Assembly (NCBI RefSeq): GCF_041146395.1
Contig: NC_091000.1
Coordinates: forward strand, 10,988,501-11,052,500
Direction: 5' to 3'
From: Eulemur rufifrons
Taxonomy: Eukaryota; Chordata; Mammalia; Primates; Lemuridae
DNA: 64,000 nucleotides
Numbering within the stretch: the first letter of the stretch is position 1; each line of letters starts with the position of its first letter. The notes beneath the pieces are model-generated. The model was not told the origin of the DNA and did no database searches. It was given only the letters and a program-made list of their open reading frames with translations. This document shows positions 23,345 to 34,450 of the stretch, piece by piece. A program made the translations under genes and the position numbers.

Positions 23345-26210
23345 TTCAAGAATACAAATAGGTGAGTGGCTCTTTTAGGATCTTGAAAGCCTAATGCAGA
23401 ATTAAGGAATGGGGTTTTCAGTTTTGACAGGTGGATTGATGGTAATCATAAGAAAAATCTTCCCATATGTGATGTTAGTATAATGCCTGATGTGCTTTCA
23501 AACTAAAACAGTGGAATTCTCTACAGATGCAAAAAGATAGAATAGACAATCACAATTTGGCATAATTTAGACTTAAGCTTGCCTGGAGACATGAAGCTAA
23601 ATTCGAAGAACAAATAGATGATCCAAACTACAGCAACTCTAAGACCATTATAATTTATTTAGAGTATATAACTTTTAGGCTATGATTTTGTGAAGATCTA
23701 TAATTTCAGAACCCCTTTAACCAACTAAGAAGTGAAAGTGATATTGTTAGCGTATTGAATACTTCCATGTAATTTTTGGTAGGCATTCTTAATTCTTTAA
23801 AATCTAAAGTAAAGCGTGTCAACCAATTATGGAATATAAACGATTATATATACTTTTTTTCTCGTGGTTTCATATGAAAATTATGTAGATTCCTATTAAA
23901 ACTTTTGGAATGAATGAACTCTAAATTCGTATTTACAAGTTTTCTTTTTTTAATTAACATTCTTTCAGAGCCAATTTAGTCTGACAGGTAAATCTGCATT
24001 TAGGGACCTCTTTATTGTTCAGGCACTAACTCCAGCTTCTCTTTGCACACTCTATGGTACTGGGCTCCCAGAAGCAATAAACCATAATGGTCTCACTCAC
24101 TGAGGCCTTTTAATTCATGGATCACAGACATGATAAATCATAAGAACTCCTCTGGTGCCTTTTTGTCTAGAATGGCCAGATTCTTGAAAGCCAAATGCAG
24201 AACACCTTTTTAAAGGGCACCTACTCAGTTGAATAAGGATGTTCACATTTAAGACCAGGTAGAAAGTGTTTGTGGATGCGTGTGTGATGAGAAGATGATA
24301 CACTTTGAGACAAATGTTTACCTCCACTTAAGTATGTCTATAGATGACAAAAGTGCTTTTTCTTATGTCCTTTATTTTCTGACATTCTGTGGGATGCTGC
24401 TACCGTCTTCTAAGGCGATTTCCCCATTTTAAGGAAGGCGGGTGTACAGGATTCATTTCCTTGTCTAGAAGGAAGATTGTCTTGGCATATCTCACGACAG
24501 GCCAGAAGGTCCAAGTTCTCTTTGCTGTAACAGACAGACTCAGGAAGGTGGAGTACTAGAGGAAGGATCAGTGAACAATCTGTTGTAAATAGATTTAATT
24601 TAATTCAGCTTATTTCCCAGGGCATAAAGACCCCAGCCTGGGCCACAAGTAAGACATTTTCTCAGTTCTGAAAGTTCTGACTATAAAGCTAAAAAACAAT
24701 TCCATCCATCGTATTACAGTGCCTTGTCTATTTTCTTTCTATTTTTACATTTTTAAAAATTGCTACATCTTCTCCTTTCTCCCCAATATTTGCCTTTTTA
24801 TTGACATGCCCACAGGTAGAGTTTGACTCCTCCCTCTCTTACCGTGCGGTTTCTCAGAGCCATTCACTGACGGCCCCTCCTCGCTCATCACCTTGTAGGA
24901 AACACAGGTTTTGTACCCAACACTCATTTGACTCGTTTCTTCAGGTGAATTTAAAAAAGCGACATCACTAATAGTGCTTTAAAATATTCTGACCCTTTGT
25001 ATCCTCAGAGTTAACACTAGTTTACAGGATTTCACTGGGTCTTCACAGAAAACGTAATCAATGACTATTGACACCTCTCAGCACAATAGGTGTTAAATTA
25101 TAGTGTACTTTTCTATGTGTCTAAAAGGATTTTATTTTATTCTTTATTTAATGCAGCTTTTCTGGAGAAAACAAAAAGCAGTCTTCAAGTTCTGTTTCCC
25201 ATTTTTCTTGGCATTCGATAAATGCCAAATATGAAAACTGTATACAAATTTGAGCACATTTGTTTACATGATCTTTTCAGTTTTGCATTTATGCTAATTG
25301 CCATCCCAGAATCTCCACTGAGTGATGTTCTTTAGAATTAGCTATTAAGACCTTAGAGTTTCGGCTTGATATTGATTCCTCCTTGGATAAATGCTGTTCA
25401 CACTTAGTATAAAAGGTCAATACTGTTGCTAGTTAAGGTATAGCTAGGAAGCCTGTTAGACTGGAGGATGTGCTTGTAAGACTTTGTTAATTCAGTATTT
25501 AATAATTTTATTAAACAGAGTCTTATTTGTCCACTTCATATATAGATTATAAAATAAAGATATTCACATTTAAAAATATAACTGCTATTCTGAAGGTTAA
25601 AACACATTTATACTTATAAGAAGCTGACTTTTAAAATGATTAAATGGTTTGCAAAATAGTTGGTACAGTTTAATAAAGGGCAATCAGCAATTTTTTCTGG
25701 AAGTGACCCACACTTCCAGAGACAATATTTGAAAAATCATCCCAGCTTGTTTTCTTTTATTAGACCTAAAGATTTCATTTGTTATCTTAATTTTAGTAGA
25801 AGATTTGAGATCATCCATGTGCTTGCTGCTTTTTCTCTCTTGGGTTGTTTTTCTTAAGGTCATTCCACAATTGAAATGAAGTCTACAAAGAAGAGGAAAG
25901 GAGGTATTGCTGTCTTGTAAAGAACTCACAGAGAGGAGATTGAAAGTTGTGTTTTGGGAGTAGGAATAGATTTCACCTGTTCATTCTATCCTTACTCTAT
26001 TACCAGAGATAATTGAGAGTTGACTGGACTTAAAATGAATAATGAATATATACCAATACATTTTTTAATATATGAAATCGAAATGTTAGATTATTTTCAA
26101 GTCCTAAAATCTTATTACATCTGTATTTTCTTAACATATAAGCCCACCGTGCTAGCAAAGTTAGTCTGAAACAAGTACAACACCAAATAAGCATTATAAA
26201 TAAAATCAAA
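23345..26210. other. Non-coding DNA, unassigned
   Basis: No gene, RNA or confident repeat in about 2.9 kb. The section at about 24690-24920 is slightly GC-richer and may be an old unplaced repeat. Open frames of 60-81 codons lack any domain. Confidence 0.45.
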
Positions 26211-26302
26211 TGGGGGGAAGGAAGGTGTGGGGGACAGGAGGGGGAGGGGCAGGACAAGAGAGGGAGAAGGAGAGACACAAGGAGAGAGAGAAAGAGAGAA
26301 CA
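26211..26302. repeat. GA-rich polypurine tract
   Basis: About 90 bases of almost pure purine on the + strand ('ggagggggaggggcagg', 'gagagagagaaagagag'). It inflates two overlapping minus-strand open frames (Ser/Leu/Pro-rich), which are not genes. Confidence 0.9.
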
Positions 26303-26805
26303 AATTAAAGTAAAATTTTTGTACTCCGAAAACATCAGGGAGTGATTCACTGTTGCTACTTTTAACCATTTTGATGAGGCTTTATGTAAAATTTCTTAAC
26401 CAGAATGTGCTAAGGTAAACACATAATTTAATCTTTTCCTAATAATGTTGGGCCATCACTATAAATATCGCACAATGAGCTTCTTGAAAAATACTAAAGA
26501 ATGTCTAGATATATGCCTTGCTATGAACTAAAGTCAGACTTCCCAGCTTTTTTGAGTAACTCTGCCTACTTTTAATATTTAAGGGGTCAGCTGTCCTCTT
26601 TTCAGTGCTTCTTTTTGATAGGTTGACTTTAGTTTTCTGTATCTAAACCACTATACATTTTAAAGTCATTTAATCAATTTGTTAGAATTATGTACAAAGT
26701 AAAAGCAGTTTCTGAGAAAGAACATTGGAAGTTCTTATGAGTGAAATGCATAGAATTTAGTCTAAGAATTTTTGGACATCAATTTAAACCACTCCAAATA
26801 ATAAT
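26303..26805. other. Non-coding DNA, unassigned
   Basis: Nothing recognisable. Confidence 0.5.
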
Positions 26806-26878
26806 CCTCCTTCTTCTCTTCTACTTCATCCTCTTCTTCTTTCTTCTCCTTCTTTTTTTCTTTCTTTTCTTTTTTCTC
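26806..26878. repeat. CT-rich polypyrimidine tract
   Basis: About 70 bases of C/T with 'cttctt' and 'tcttttctttt' units, almost the mirror of the GA tract 0.5 kb upstream. Confidence 0.9.
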
Positions 26879-27894
26879 GACCACAGATCAGATTGCCATG
26901 CCAGTAAATTCCAGATATGAAGCTATACATTCTAATGAACTGCCAGCAAAGGTTGCTTATGTAATATATCCACATATAAAATAAGTTTTCCATGAACAGA
27001 AATATATTTTACATATGTATATATACACATATAGTAAAATAGTTGCATAAATATTTTTCTATTAAGGAAGATGTATTTGAGCCTATGTTATCTTTAGTAG
27101 ATTTAGAGCCAGATGAACATTTATTATGCTAAATTTCCATTTTACAGATAACACTAGGCTTGTGAAAAATCAATTATACTTATACTTAATAGATGTTTAT
27201 ATGAAATACATGCAACATATATAAATGAAATTATACTTCGTGTGTATACATATACTATACCATTTTATTTTTAAATATGTAATACGTGAACATAATGCAC
27301 AAGCCCTCCAGTCCTCCCCTCAAAAACAATCTTTGTTGCCAGTTTCGTCTGTATTTATATTCTGATCATTCAAGAAATAATCATTGGATGCTTGTTATTT
27401 CAAACAGTGTCATAGGTTCTAGAAACAGAAAAATTATAAGACTTGGGGTCCTTGCCCTTAAAAAACTCACTAACTAGTAACAGAAAGTTAAATACATAAA
27501 ATAATTACAATCCAGTTAGTCATTCAATAAGCATTCTTTGGGTGTCGTTTATGTACCAGGCTCAATATGATAAGTATAAAAGTTGAGATATCAGCTAAGT
27601 GCTTGCTGTAGGTTTGCATTGATCTTGTAGTTAGTGAGAAGTAGGCTTTCAACAAGCGCGGGAGTGGGAGGTAGAGAGAATTCTAGGTTAAGAAGACTCT
27701 TGATAACTTAACAGAATTTCAAAGGATGTCTAGTTCAATGTTTTCCCTGTAAAAAATGTCAGGCTAGCAAGGCAACTTTCTGTTTTCTCTCATTCACCCC
27801 TTGCCCCTTGTCATCAATGGTTTAAGCTTTGTTCCTTTTCTTCTTACTACTTCTCTCTGATCCATACTGTACACACTGTCATTTGGATTGAAAC
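26879..27894. other. AT-rich non-coding DNA, mostly unassigned
   Basis: About 27360-27590 has two faint matches to old 'attcaataagcattc...accaggctc' type mammalian repeats. The rest is AT-rich and unplaced. No gene is visible. Confidence 0.45.
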
Positions 27895-27982
27895 AAGTGG
27901 ATCTGATCTAGCACTCTCATTTTATCAATGAGAAGACTGGAGCCAAAAAAACCAAAAGATATGCCCAAGGTTACCACTTAGG
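27895..27982 (+). repeat. MIR SINE fragment
   Basis: 'ctcattttatcaatgagaagactggagcc', then 'gatatgcccaaggttaccac', is the MIR core in sense orientation. It ends where the antisense L1 begins. Confidence 0.6.
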
Positions 27983-27984
27983 TT

Positions 27985-30965
27985 TTTAAAAAATTAATTA
28001 ATTTTATTTTTTGGAGAGGTTTTAGGTTCCCATCAAAATTAAGAAGAGAGCACAGAGAGTTCTCACATCCTCCCTGTCCCCACACAAGCACAACTTCCCC
28101 AGCAATCAACATTCCACAACACAGTGATACGTTTGTTATAATAATGAACCTGCATTGACACACCCTTATCACCGAAAGTCCAGAGTTTACCTTAGGATTC
28201 ACTCTTGGTGTTATATATTCTATGGGTTTGGAATAATGGATGATGTCATATATCCACCATCATAGAATCATACAGAAGAGTTTCATTACCTTACAAATCC
28301 TCTGTGGTCTGCCTATTCACCACTCCCTCCCCTCAAACCCTGACAGCCATTTATTTTTTCAATGTCTCCATAGATTTACCTTTTCCAGAATGTCATACAG
28401 TTGGATTCATACAGTATATGGCCTTTTGAAATTGGCTTCTTTCACTGAGTAATAGGCATTTAATTTCTTCCATGTCTTTTCATGGTTTGACAGCTCATTT
28501 CTTTTTAGCACTGAATAATATTCCATGGTCTAGATGTACCACATTTAATTATCCACTTATCTGCTAAAGGACATCTTGCTTGTTTCTACATTTAGGCAAC
28601 TATGAATAAAGTTGCCATAAACATCTGTGAGCTGGTTTTGTGTGAACATAGTTTTCAGTTCATTTGGGTAAATACCCAGAAGTGTGATTGTTATATCATT
28701 ATGGTAAGAATGTGTTTCATTTTGTAAGAAACTGACAAACTGTTTTCCAAAGTGGCTGTACAATTTTGCATTCCTACCAGTAATAAATAAGAATTCCTGT
28801 TGCTCTACATACTTACCAGTGTTTGACATTGTCAATGTTTTGGATTTTGGCCATTCCAATAGATATGTAGTAGTTCTTTTAATCTGCAATCCTCTAATGA
28901 CTTATGATGTTGAATATCTTTTTGTATGCTTACTTGCCATATGTCTATCTTCTTTGGTGAAGTATCTAAGATCTTTGACTCATTTTTTAGTGGGTTGTTC
29001 ATTTTCTTACTGTTGAGTTTTAAGTGTGCTTTGTATATTTTGGATAATAGTTCTTTATCAGATATATCTTTTGCAAATATCTTCTCCCAGTCGGTGGCTT
29101 GTCTTCTTATTCTCTTGACATTGTCTTTTGAAGAGCAGAAGTTTTTCATTTTAATTAATTCCAGTTCATCGATTGTTTCTTGATCATATTTCTTGATAAA
29201 GACATGAATCAGGCCGGGCGCGGTGGCTCATGCCTGTAATCCTAGCACTCTGGGAGGCCGAGGTGGGCGGATCGTTTGAGCTCAGGAGTTCGAGACCAGC
29301 CTGAGCAAGAGCGAGACCCCATCTCTACTAAAAATAGAAAGAAATTATATGGACAGCTAAAAATATATATAGAAAAAATTAGCCGGGCATGGTGGTGCAT
29401 GCCTGTAGTCCCAGCTACTCGGGAGGCTGAGACAGGAGGATCGCTTGAGCTCAGGAGTTTGAGGTTGCTGTGAGCTAGGCTGACGCCACGGCACTCACTC
29501 TAGCCTGGGCAACAGAGTGAGACTCTGTCTCAAAAAAAAAAAAAAAGACATGAATCATGCCTTTGGTGTATCTAAAAAGTCATTGCAAACCTAAGGTCAT
29601 CTAGGTTTTTTCCTGTGTTATCTTCTAGGGGTTTTATAGTTTTACATTTAAGTCTCTGATCCATTTTGAGTTAATTTTTGTGAAAGGTATGAGGTCTGGT
29701 CTAGATTTATTTTTTTTGCATATGGATCTCCAGTTGTTCCAGCATTATTGAAAAGACTATCTTTGCTCCATTTTGTTGCCTTTACTCTTTTATTGAATAT
29801 CAGCTATCTATACTTATGGGTCTATTTCTAGGCTCTCTATTCTGTTCCATTGGTTTATTTGTCTATTCTTTCACCAATACCACACTCTGTTGATTACTGT
29901 GGCTTTGTAGTAAGTTTTGAAGTTGGATAGAGTCAGTCCTCTGCCTTTGTTCTTCTCTCTTGAGTTGGCTATTCTGAATCTTTTGTCTTTCTGTATAAAC
30001 TTTAGAATCAGCCTGTTGGTATTCGTAAAATAACTTGCTGGGATTTTAAATTAGGTTGCATTGAATCTATGGATCAAGTTGGGAAGAACTGACATCTTGA
30101 ATCTTCACTTGATATTGAGAGTTCCTTCCCGTGAACATGGAATATATCTCCATTTATTTAACTCTTCTTTGATGTCTTTCCTCAGTTTTATAGTTTTTTC
30201 TATATAGATCTTGTACATATTTTGTTAGTTTAAACCTAAGTACTTCATGTTTTGGATGCTAAGGTAAATGATAATGTGTTTTTAATTTCAAATTCAACTC
30301 ATTATTGTTGGTATATAGAAAAGCAATCAAGTGTTATATATTAACTTTGTTTCCTGCAACCTTGCTATAATCACTTAGTTCCAGGAGTTTTTTTTTTTTT
30401 TTTCTTTGTCAGTTCTTTCAGATTTTCTACATAGACAATCATGTCATCTGTGAACAAAGACAGTTTTATTTCTGCATTCCCAATGTATATACATATTATT
30501 TGCTTTTCTTGTCTTATTGCATTAACTAAGACATCTAGTACAATGTTGAAAAGCAGTGGTAAAAGCGGACACCTTGCCTTGTTCCTGGTCTTAGCAGGAA
30601 TGCGTCAAGTTTTTTTGCTATTTAGTATAATGTTAGTTGTAGGTTTTTTTGGTAAATAGTCTTTATGTTGGAGAAGTTCCCCACTGTTCCTAGTTTACTG
30701 ATAGTTTTTAATTATGAATGAGTGTTGGATTTTTGTCAGATGTCTTTTCTACATCTATTGACATGATCACGTGGATTTTCTTCTTTAGCCTGGTGGTTGA
30801 TGTAATGAATTACATTAATTGATTGTTGAACCAGCCTTGCATACCTGGTATAAGTCCCTCTTGGTCATGGTGTATAATTCTTTCTATATATCACTGGATT
30901 TGATTTACTAATATTTTGTTGAGGATTTTTGCATCTGTGTTCATGAGAGATAATGATATGCAGGT
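27985..30965 (-). mobile_element. L1 LINE, antisense, 5'-truncated, dead
   Basis: About 2.65 kb of L1 after subtracting the nested Alu. Read on the minus strand, the poly(A)-side 3' UTR is at the left ('tttggagaggttttaggttcccatc') and ORF2 runs to the right. Recognisable ORF2 text includes the reverse of the motif encoding HHDQEGLIPGMQGWFN in the reverse-transcriptase C-terminal area (about 30825-30880) and the C-terminal 'RRQATDWEKIFAKDISDKE'-like stretch at about 29055-29115. The longest open stretches are about 105-110 codons, broken by stops and frameshifts. The 5' end, with ORF1, the endonuclease and most of the RT, is missing. Confidence 0.88.
29212..29543 (+). mobile_element. Young lemur-type Alu
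   Basis: Nearly intact Alu beginning 'ggccgggcgcggtggctca', with perfect 14-base target duplications aaagacatgaatca at 29198-29211 and 29544-29557. It retains CpG-rich termini. The linker between the arms carries an AT-rich insert ('gaaattatatggacagc', 'aaaatatatatag'), and the right arm has 'gtgagctaggctgacgccacgg'. These traits mark a strepsirrhine Alu subfamily. Its Pol III A box region is near-consensus. Confidence 0.95.
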
Positions 30966-31760
30966 ATGTTGAAAGGCAGACATGATGGACTGGGTACACA
31001 GGAACTGTAGCAAATATGTCTTTGGTAATGTGGTGGTAAGATATGGGGGGAAGGGAAGTGTTCTATGGTCCCGTGACCAGGTCTCAGTCTTTTGGTGAGT
31101 CTGGCCTTTGGACTATGAACTTCGTCAGTGCTCCTCAGCCTCCCCATTCTTCTGTGAGGATGGCTGGAGGGGACAAGAGATGGATATTTCCCTTCCCCCA
31201 GGTAGATTAGACTTTGATAAAACTCCAGCAGGTTAGGGTCTGGTAAAATAGTTTCTCCTGAGGGCAGAACTTGTTAAGAAGAACAGAATGGTCCAGTGTA
31301 TTTTGAAATGGTTCCATTTCCCCTCTGCCTGCTGGAAACACAAAGAGATATTTCTCCTGTATTTACCAGGAGGACCTGCTAGAGCTCCTGGAGGTAAAAC
31401 TCATAAAATTATGGGGGCCCCCATGACTTGGTCCCCCTGGAGTTTTTTATCTCTCAAACTTGTCTACACTGAGCCTCCAGCAATCCATCAATTATAGTTC
31501 AGGTTTCTCCTCACTGGCAATGGTTCCAGCAGAGGTATCTGCTCCACTAAATTGTGATTCCCTGTATCTGCCTGCTTATTGCCCCAAATTTTGGGGAACT
31601 GGCTTGCCCTGTGACCTCACTTCTCTGAGGAATCTAAGAAGAGTTGTTAATTTTTTAGTTTTCAGCTGTTTACTTATTGCTAGGACACAGTAAAGACTTC
31701 TAAGCTCCTGTTACATGACAAACTGAAAACTGTGGGTCACCACTGAGTTTTAAATAAAAA
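30966..31760. repeat. Probable dispersed repeat, unidentified
   Basis: A moderately GC-rich block that abruptly follows the L1 text. Phrases such as 'tccagtgtattttgaaatgg', 'caggaggacctgctagagctcctggagg' and 'ttggggaactggcttgccctgtgacc' feel like a known mammalian dispersed repeat, but I cannot name it. Open frames of 68-77 codons are present without domains. It may be a further LINE UTR or LTR. Confidence 0.35.
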
Positions 31761-31851
31761 GAATATACAGTTTGTGAGTCCACTGATAGTTTTTTCCTTA
31801 CCACACAAATACACACACACACATCCTTTTCTCTTCTTTTCTGTCTCTGTC

Positions 31852-32008
31852 TTTTTTTGGGGGGGGGGGATGCAGTCTTGCTCTGTTACCCAGGCTGAAG
31901 TGCAGTGGCGTGATCATAGCTCACTATAGACTCAAACTCCTGGGCTCAAGAGATCCTTCTGCCTCAGCCTCCCAAAGTGCCGGGACTACAGGCATGTGCC
32001 AGCACCTG
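31852..32008 (-). mobile_element. Monomeric Alu/7SL-derived SINE, antisense
   Basis: A T/G-rich head, then 'cagtcttgctctgttacccaggctg', 'agtgcagtggcgtgatcatagc' and 'cctcccaaagtgccgggactacagg'. It has only one arm of about 140 bp, so it is a fossil-monomer-type or a truncated Alu. Confidence 0.82.
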
Positions 32009-32245
32009 CCCCCTTTCCCTTCTTTCCCTTTGGACACTCCCTTGCTGAGAGGTTCAGGCACTAAAGAAGGTGGCAAGGAGCTGACCACAAGAGACTGTAT
32101 AAGGCTTATCTTCTTGAGAAGACTTGAATTCTCTGGGAGAAGCTAAGCATGTTGATCCTTTCAAAGAAATCCTCCATTCTTCACTCAGACACAGGTAGCC
32201 AGTGACAAGATTTTCAGTCTAGTATAAATTAAAAATAAGCAAATA

Positions 32246-32567
32246 GGCCGGGCGCGGTGGCTCACGCCTGTAATCCTAGCACTCTGGGAGGCCGAGGTGG
32301 GCGGATCGTTTGAGCTCAGGAGTTCGAGACCAGCCTGAGCAAGAGCGAGACCCCATCTCTACTAAAAAAATAGAAAGAAATTATATGGACAGCTAAAAAT
32401 ATATATAGAAAAAATTAGCCGGGCATGGTGGCGCATGCCTGTAGTCCCAGCTACTCGGGAGGCTGAGACAGGAGGATCGCTTGAGCTCAGGAGTTTGAGG
32501 TTGCTGTGAGCTAGGCTGACGCCACGGCACTCACTCTAGCCTGGGCAACAGAGTGAGACTCTGTCTC

Positions 32568-32601
<34 letters not shown>
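32246..32601 (+). mobile_element. Young lemur-type Alu, sister of the copy at 29.2 kb
   Basis: Target duplications aaaaataagcaaat lie at 32231-32244 and 32602-32615. The body differs from the 29212 copy by only two substitutions that I can see (ctcatgcc/ctcacgcc and ggtggtgc/ggtggcgc) and a two-A length change, plus a longer A tail (about 38 A). The long uninterrupted tail also speaks for a recent insertion. Confidence 0.95.
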
Positions 32602-32608
<7 letters not shown>

Positions 32609-32860
32609 AGCAAATCATTTTTTGTATCATACTCTCACATCCCTTCCCAAACTTTCATACGTTGTTGGTACCTTTATTATTATTATCCTCTTTAGTTCCT
32701 ACAATAACAATTGCTTCATTCAACAAATATTTATTATATACATGCTTTAGGCCAGCTTCAATTCTGCACATTTGGGATACATCAGCAAATGTATCACAAA
32801 GACTCTCTCCTCATAGACATCACATTCCTGTGAGAGTGACCTAAAATAAACACACTACAA

Positions 32861-32862
<2 letters not shown>

Positions 32863-32892
<30 letters not shown>
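32863..32892. repeat. (TG)n microsatellite
   Basis: A pure run of about 15 TG units, likely polymorphic in length. Confidence 0.95.
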
Positions 32893-33310
32893 TCCATGGT
32901 GAGCAGATCTCAGCAAACGTACCCCCAAAGGTCAAGGGAGCTGAGAGGCCAAAGAAAGAGGCTGACAAATCCAGTTTCTCAGAAACAAACATTTGATAGG
33001 GACTTGTGAGCAGAAGCCATGTCTCCAGCAGCTGCCAGACGGTGGATGACTGCACCACCCCTCCAGAAATACTCTTTATTTAGCAAGCTTTTTTGATCAG
33101 ACACATGGAGATGATGTCTCATATCCTGTTGTGAAACTAATGACCACTGGGGAAGTCATTAGTTTATGAGGGGTTATCTATATTACAGGCATTATTTCTT
33201 GACCTTGCTGCAGGAATGCCATGGTATGCAGGAGTCAAACATCTGCCATTATGGTGGGTTTGCTTCAAGATGGCATTACTTTTGCTATGCAGCAGGCTGT
33301 TTTCCTACAT
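32893..33310 (-). mobile_element. Possible LTR-type insertion, antisense
   Basis: This block interrupts the ancient repeat between its first and second sections. It has an antisense polyadenylation-like 'ctctttatttagcaagc' and balanced composition, which suggests an antisense LTR. The family and borders are unknown. Confidence 0.3.
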
Positions 33311-33321
33311 AGGTATATGTG

Positions 33322-33724
33322 TACAGTCATGCACCACATAATGACATTTGGGTCAACAATGGACTTTGTATACAATCGTGGTCCCATGAGATTATAATGG
33401 AACTAGCTGCTCTATACAAGTGTACTATTTTTAATCTTTTTTACCATATTTTTACTGTACTTTTCTATGTTTAGATATGTTTAGATACAGGAATACTTAC
33501 CATTGTGTGACAGTTACCTGCAGTATTCAGTACAGTCAGATGCTGTACAGGTCTGTAGCCTAGGAGCAACGGGCTGTACCACATAGTCTAGGTATGTAGT
33601 AGGCTGTACCATCTAGGTTTGTGTAAGTGCACTCTATGATATTTGCACAGTAATAAAATTGCCTAACAAATAACAAATCATTTCTTGGAACATGTCCCCA
33701 TGGTAAAGTGACACATGACTGTAT
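33322..33724 (+). mobile_element. Tigger-type (MER2-like) DNA transposon fossil
   Basis: The terminal inverted repeats are readable: it starts 'tacagtcatgcaccacataatgac' and ends 'acacatgactgta', each carrying the TA that Tigger/pogo elements duplicate on insertion. Inner landmarks are 'tatgtttagatatgtttagatac', 'gatgctgtacaggtctgtagcctagg' and 'tctaggtttgtgtaagtgcactctatgat'. No transposase is present, so it is non-autonomous or internally deleted. Confidence 0.85.
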
Positions 33725-33810
33725 GTACATATTTATATATAAAAAATACATACACAGATGTGTATATGTATACATATATGTATTTATATATGTTTATGTA
33801 TATACTTATA
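33725..33810. repeat. AT/TG low-complexity tract
   Basis: Impure (TA)n/(TG)n such as 'tgtgtatatgtatacatatatg', lying between the MER2-like element and the resumed ancient repeat. Confidence 0.85.
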
Positions 33811-34450
33811 GGTAGATTATCTAGAATGCTATAAAGCAATAAGAGATATGAAAAAGTATAACACAACGTAGTAGGAAAAGTGGGATCAGGAATACCAGTG
33901 GTTGGGAGAAGAGCCATTTGCAATTTTTAACAGGGTGATCAAATGAAGCCTCATTGAGAAAAGGAAATTTGAATAAAAACTTCAAGGAAGTGAAAAAAAG
34001 AAGTGAATGAGTCAGTCAAAAGGGCTGTGAGCATATGAATAGCCAGTGCCTGATATGCCCAAGGGAGAACAAGGTGACTGAGTGCCTGGAGTGGAGTAAA
34101 AGTGGAGGAAGGTTCTAGAAGTTGAGGTCAAAGAGGTAATAGGGAATCAGACCATGCAGGGCCAATAAGTCATTATAGGATTATAGCTTTTGCTCCAAGT
34201 GACATGCAGAAGCAGGGCAGGATTTTGAGCAAAGACATGGCAGGATCTGACTTACATTTTAAAAGGTTCACTCTGGCTGCTGAGTTGAGAATATAGACAA
34301 TAAGGGGGCAAGTGTAAATATAGGGAGAATATAATAGTTAGGAGGCTATTGCAATAATATAGGCAAAAGATGATGGTAGCTCAGGATAAAAACTATGGAA
34401 GTGGTGAGAATAGGTCATATTCTGGATATGCTTTTAATGTAGAGCTAAAA

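Noticed and set aside
26030..26369. Two overlapping minus frames of 84-106 codons rich in Ser, Leu and Pro
   Set aside because: Produced by the GA/CT polypurine tract.
28557..29183. Open frames of 85-110 codons
   Set aside because: Minus-strand ones are fragments of L1 ORF2 and plus-strand ones are their shadows.
33560..33923. Minus frames rich in Tyr, Ile and His
   Set aside because: Produced by the AT/TG low-complexity tract and the MER2-like transposon.
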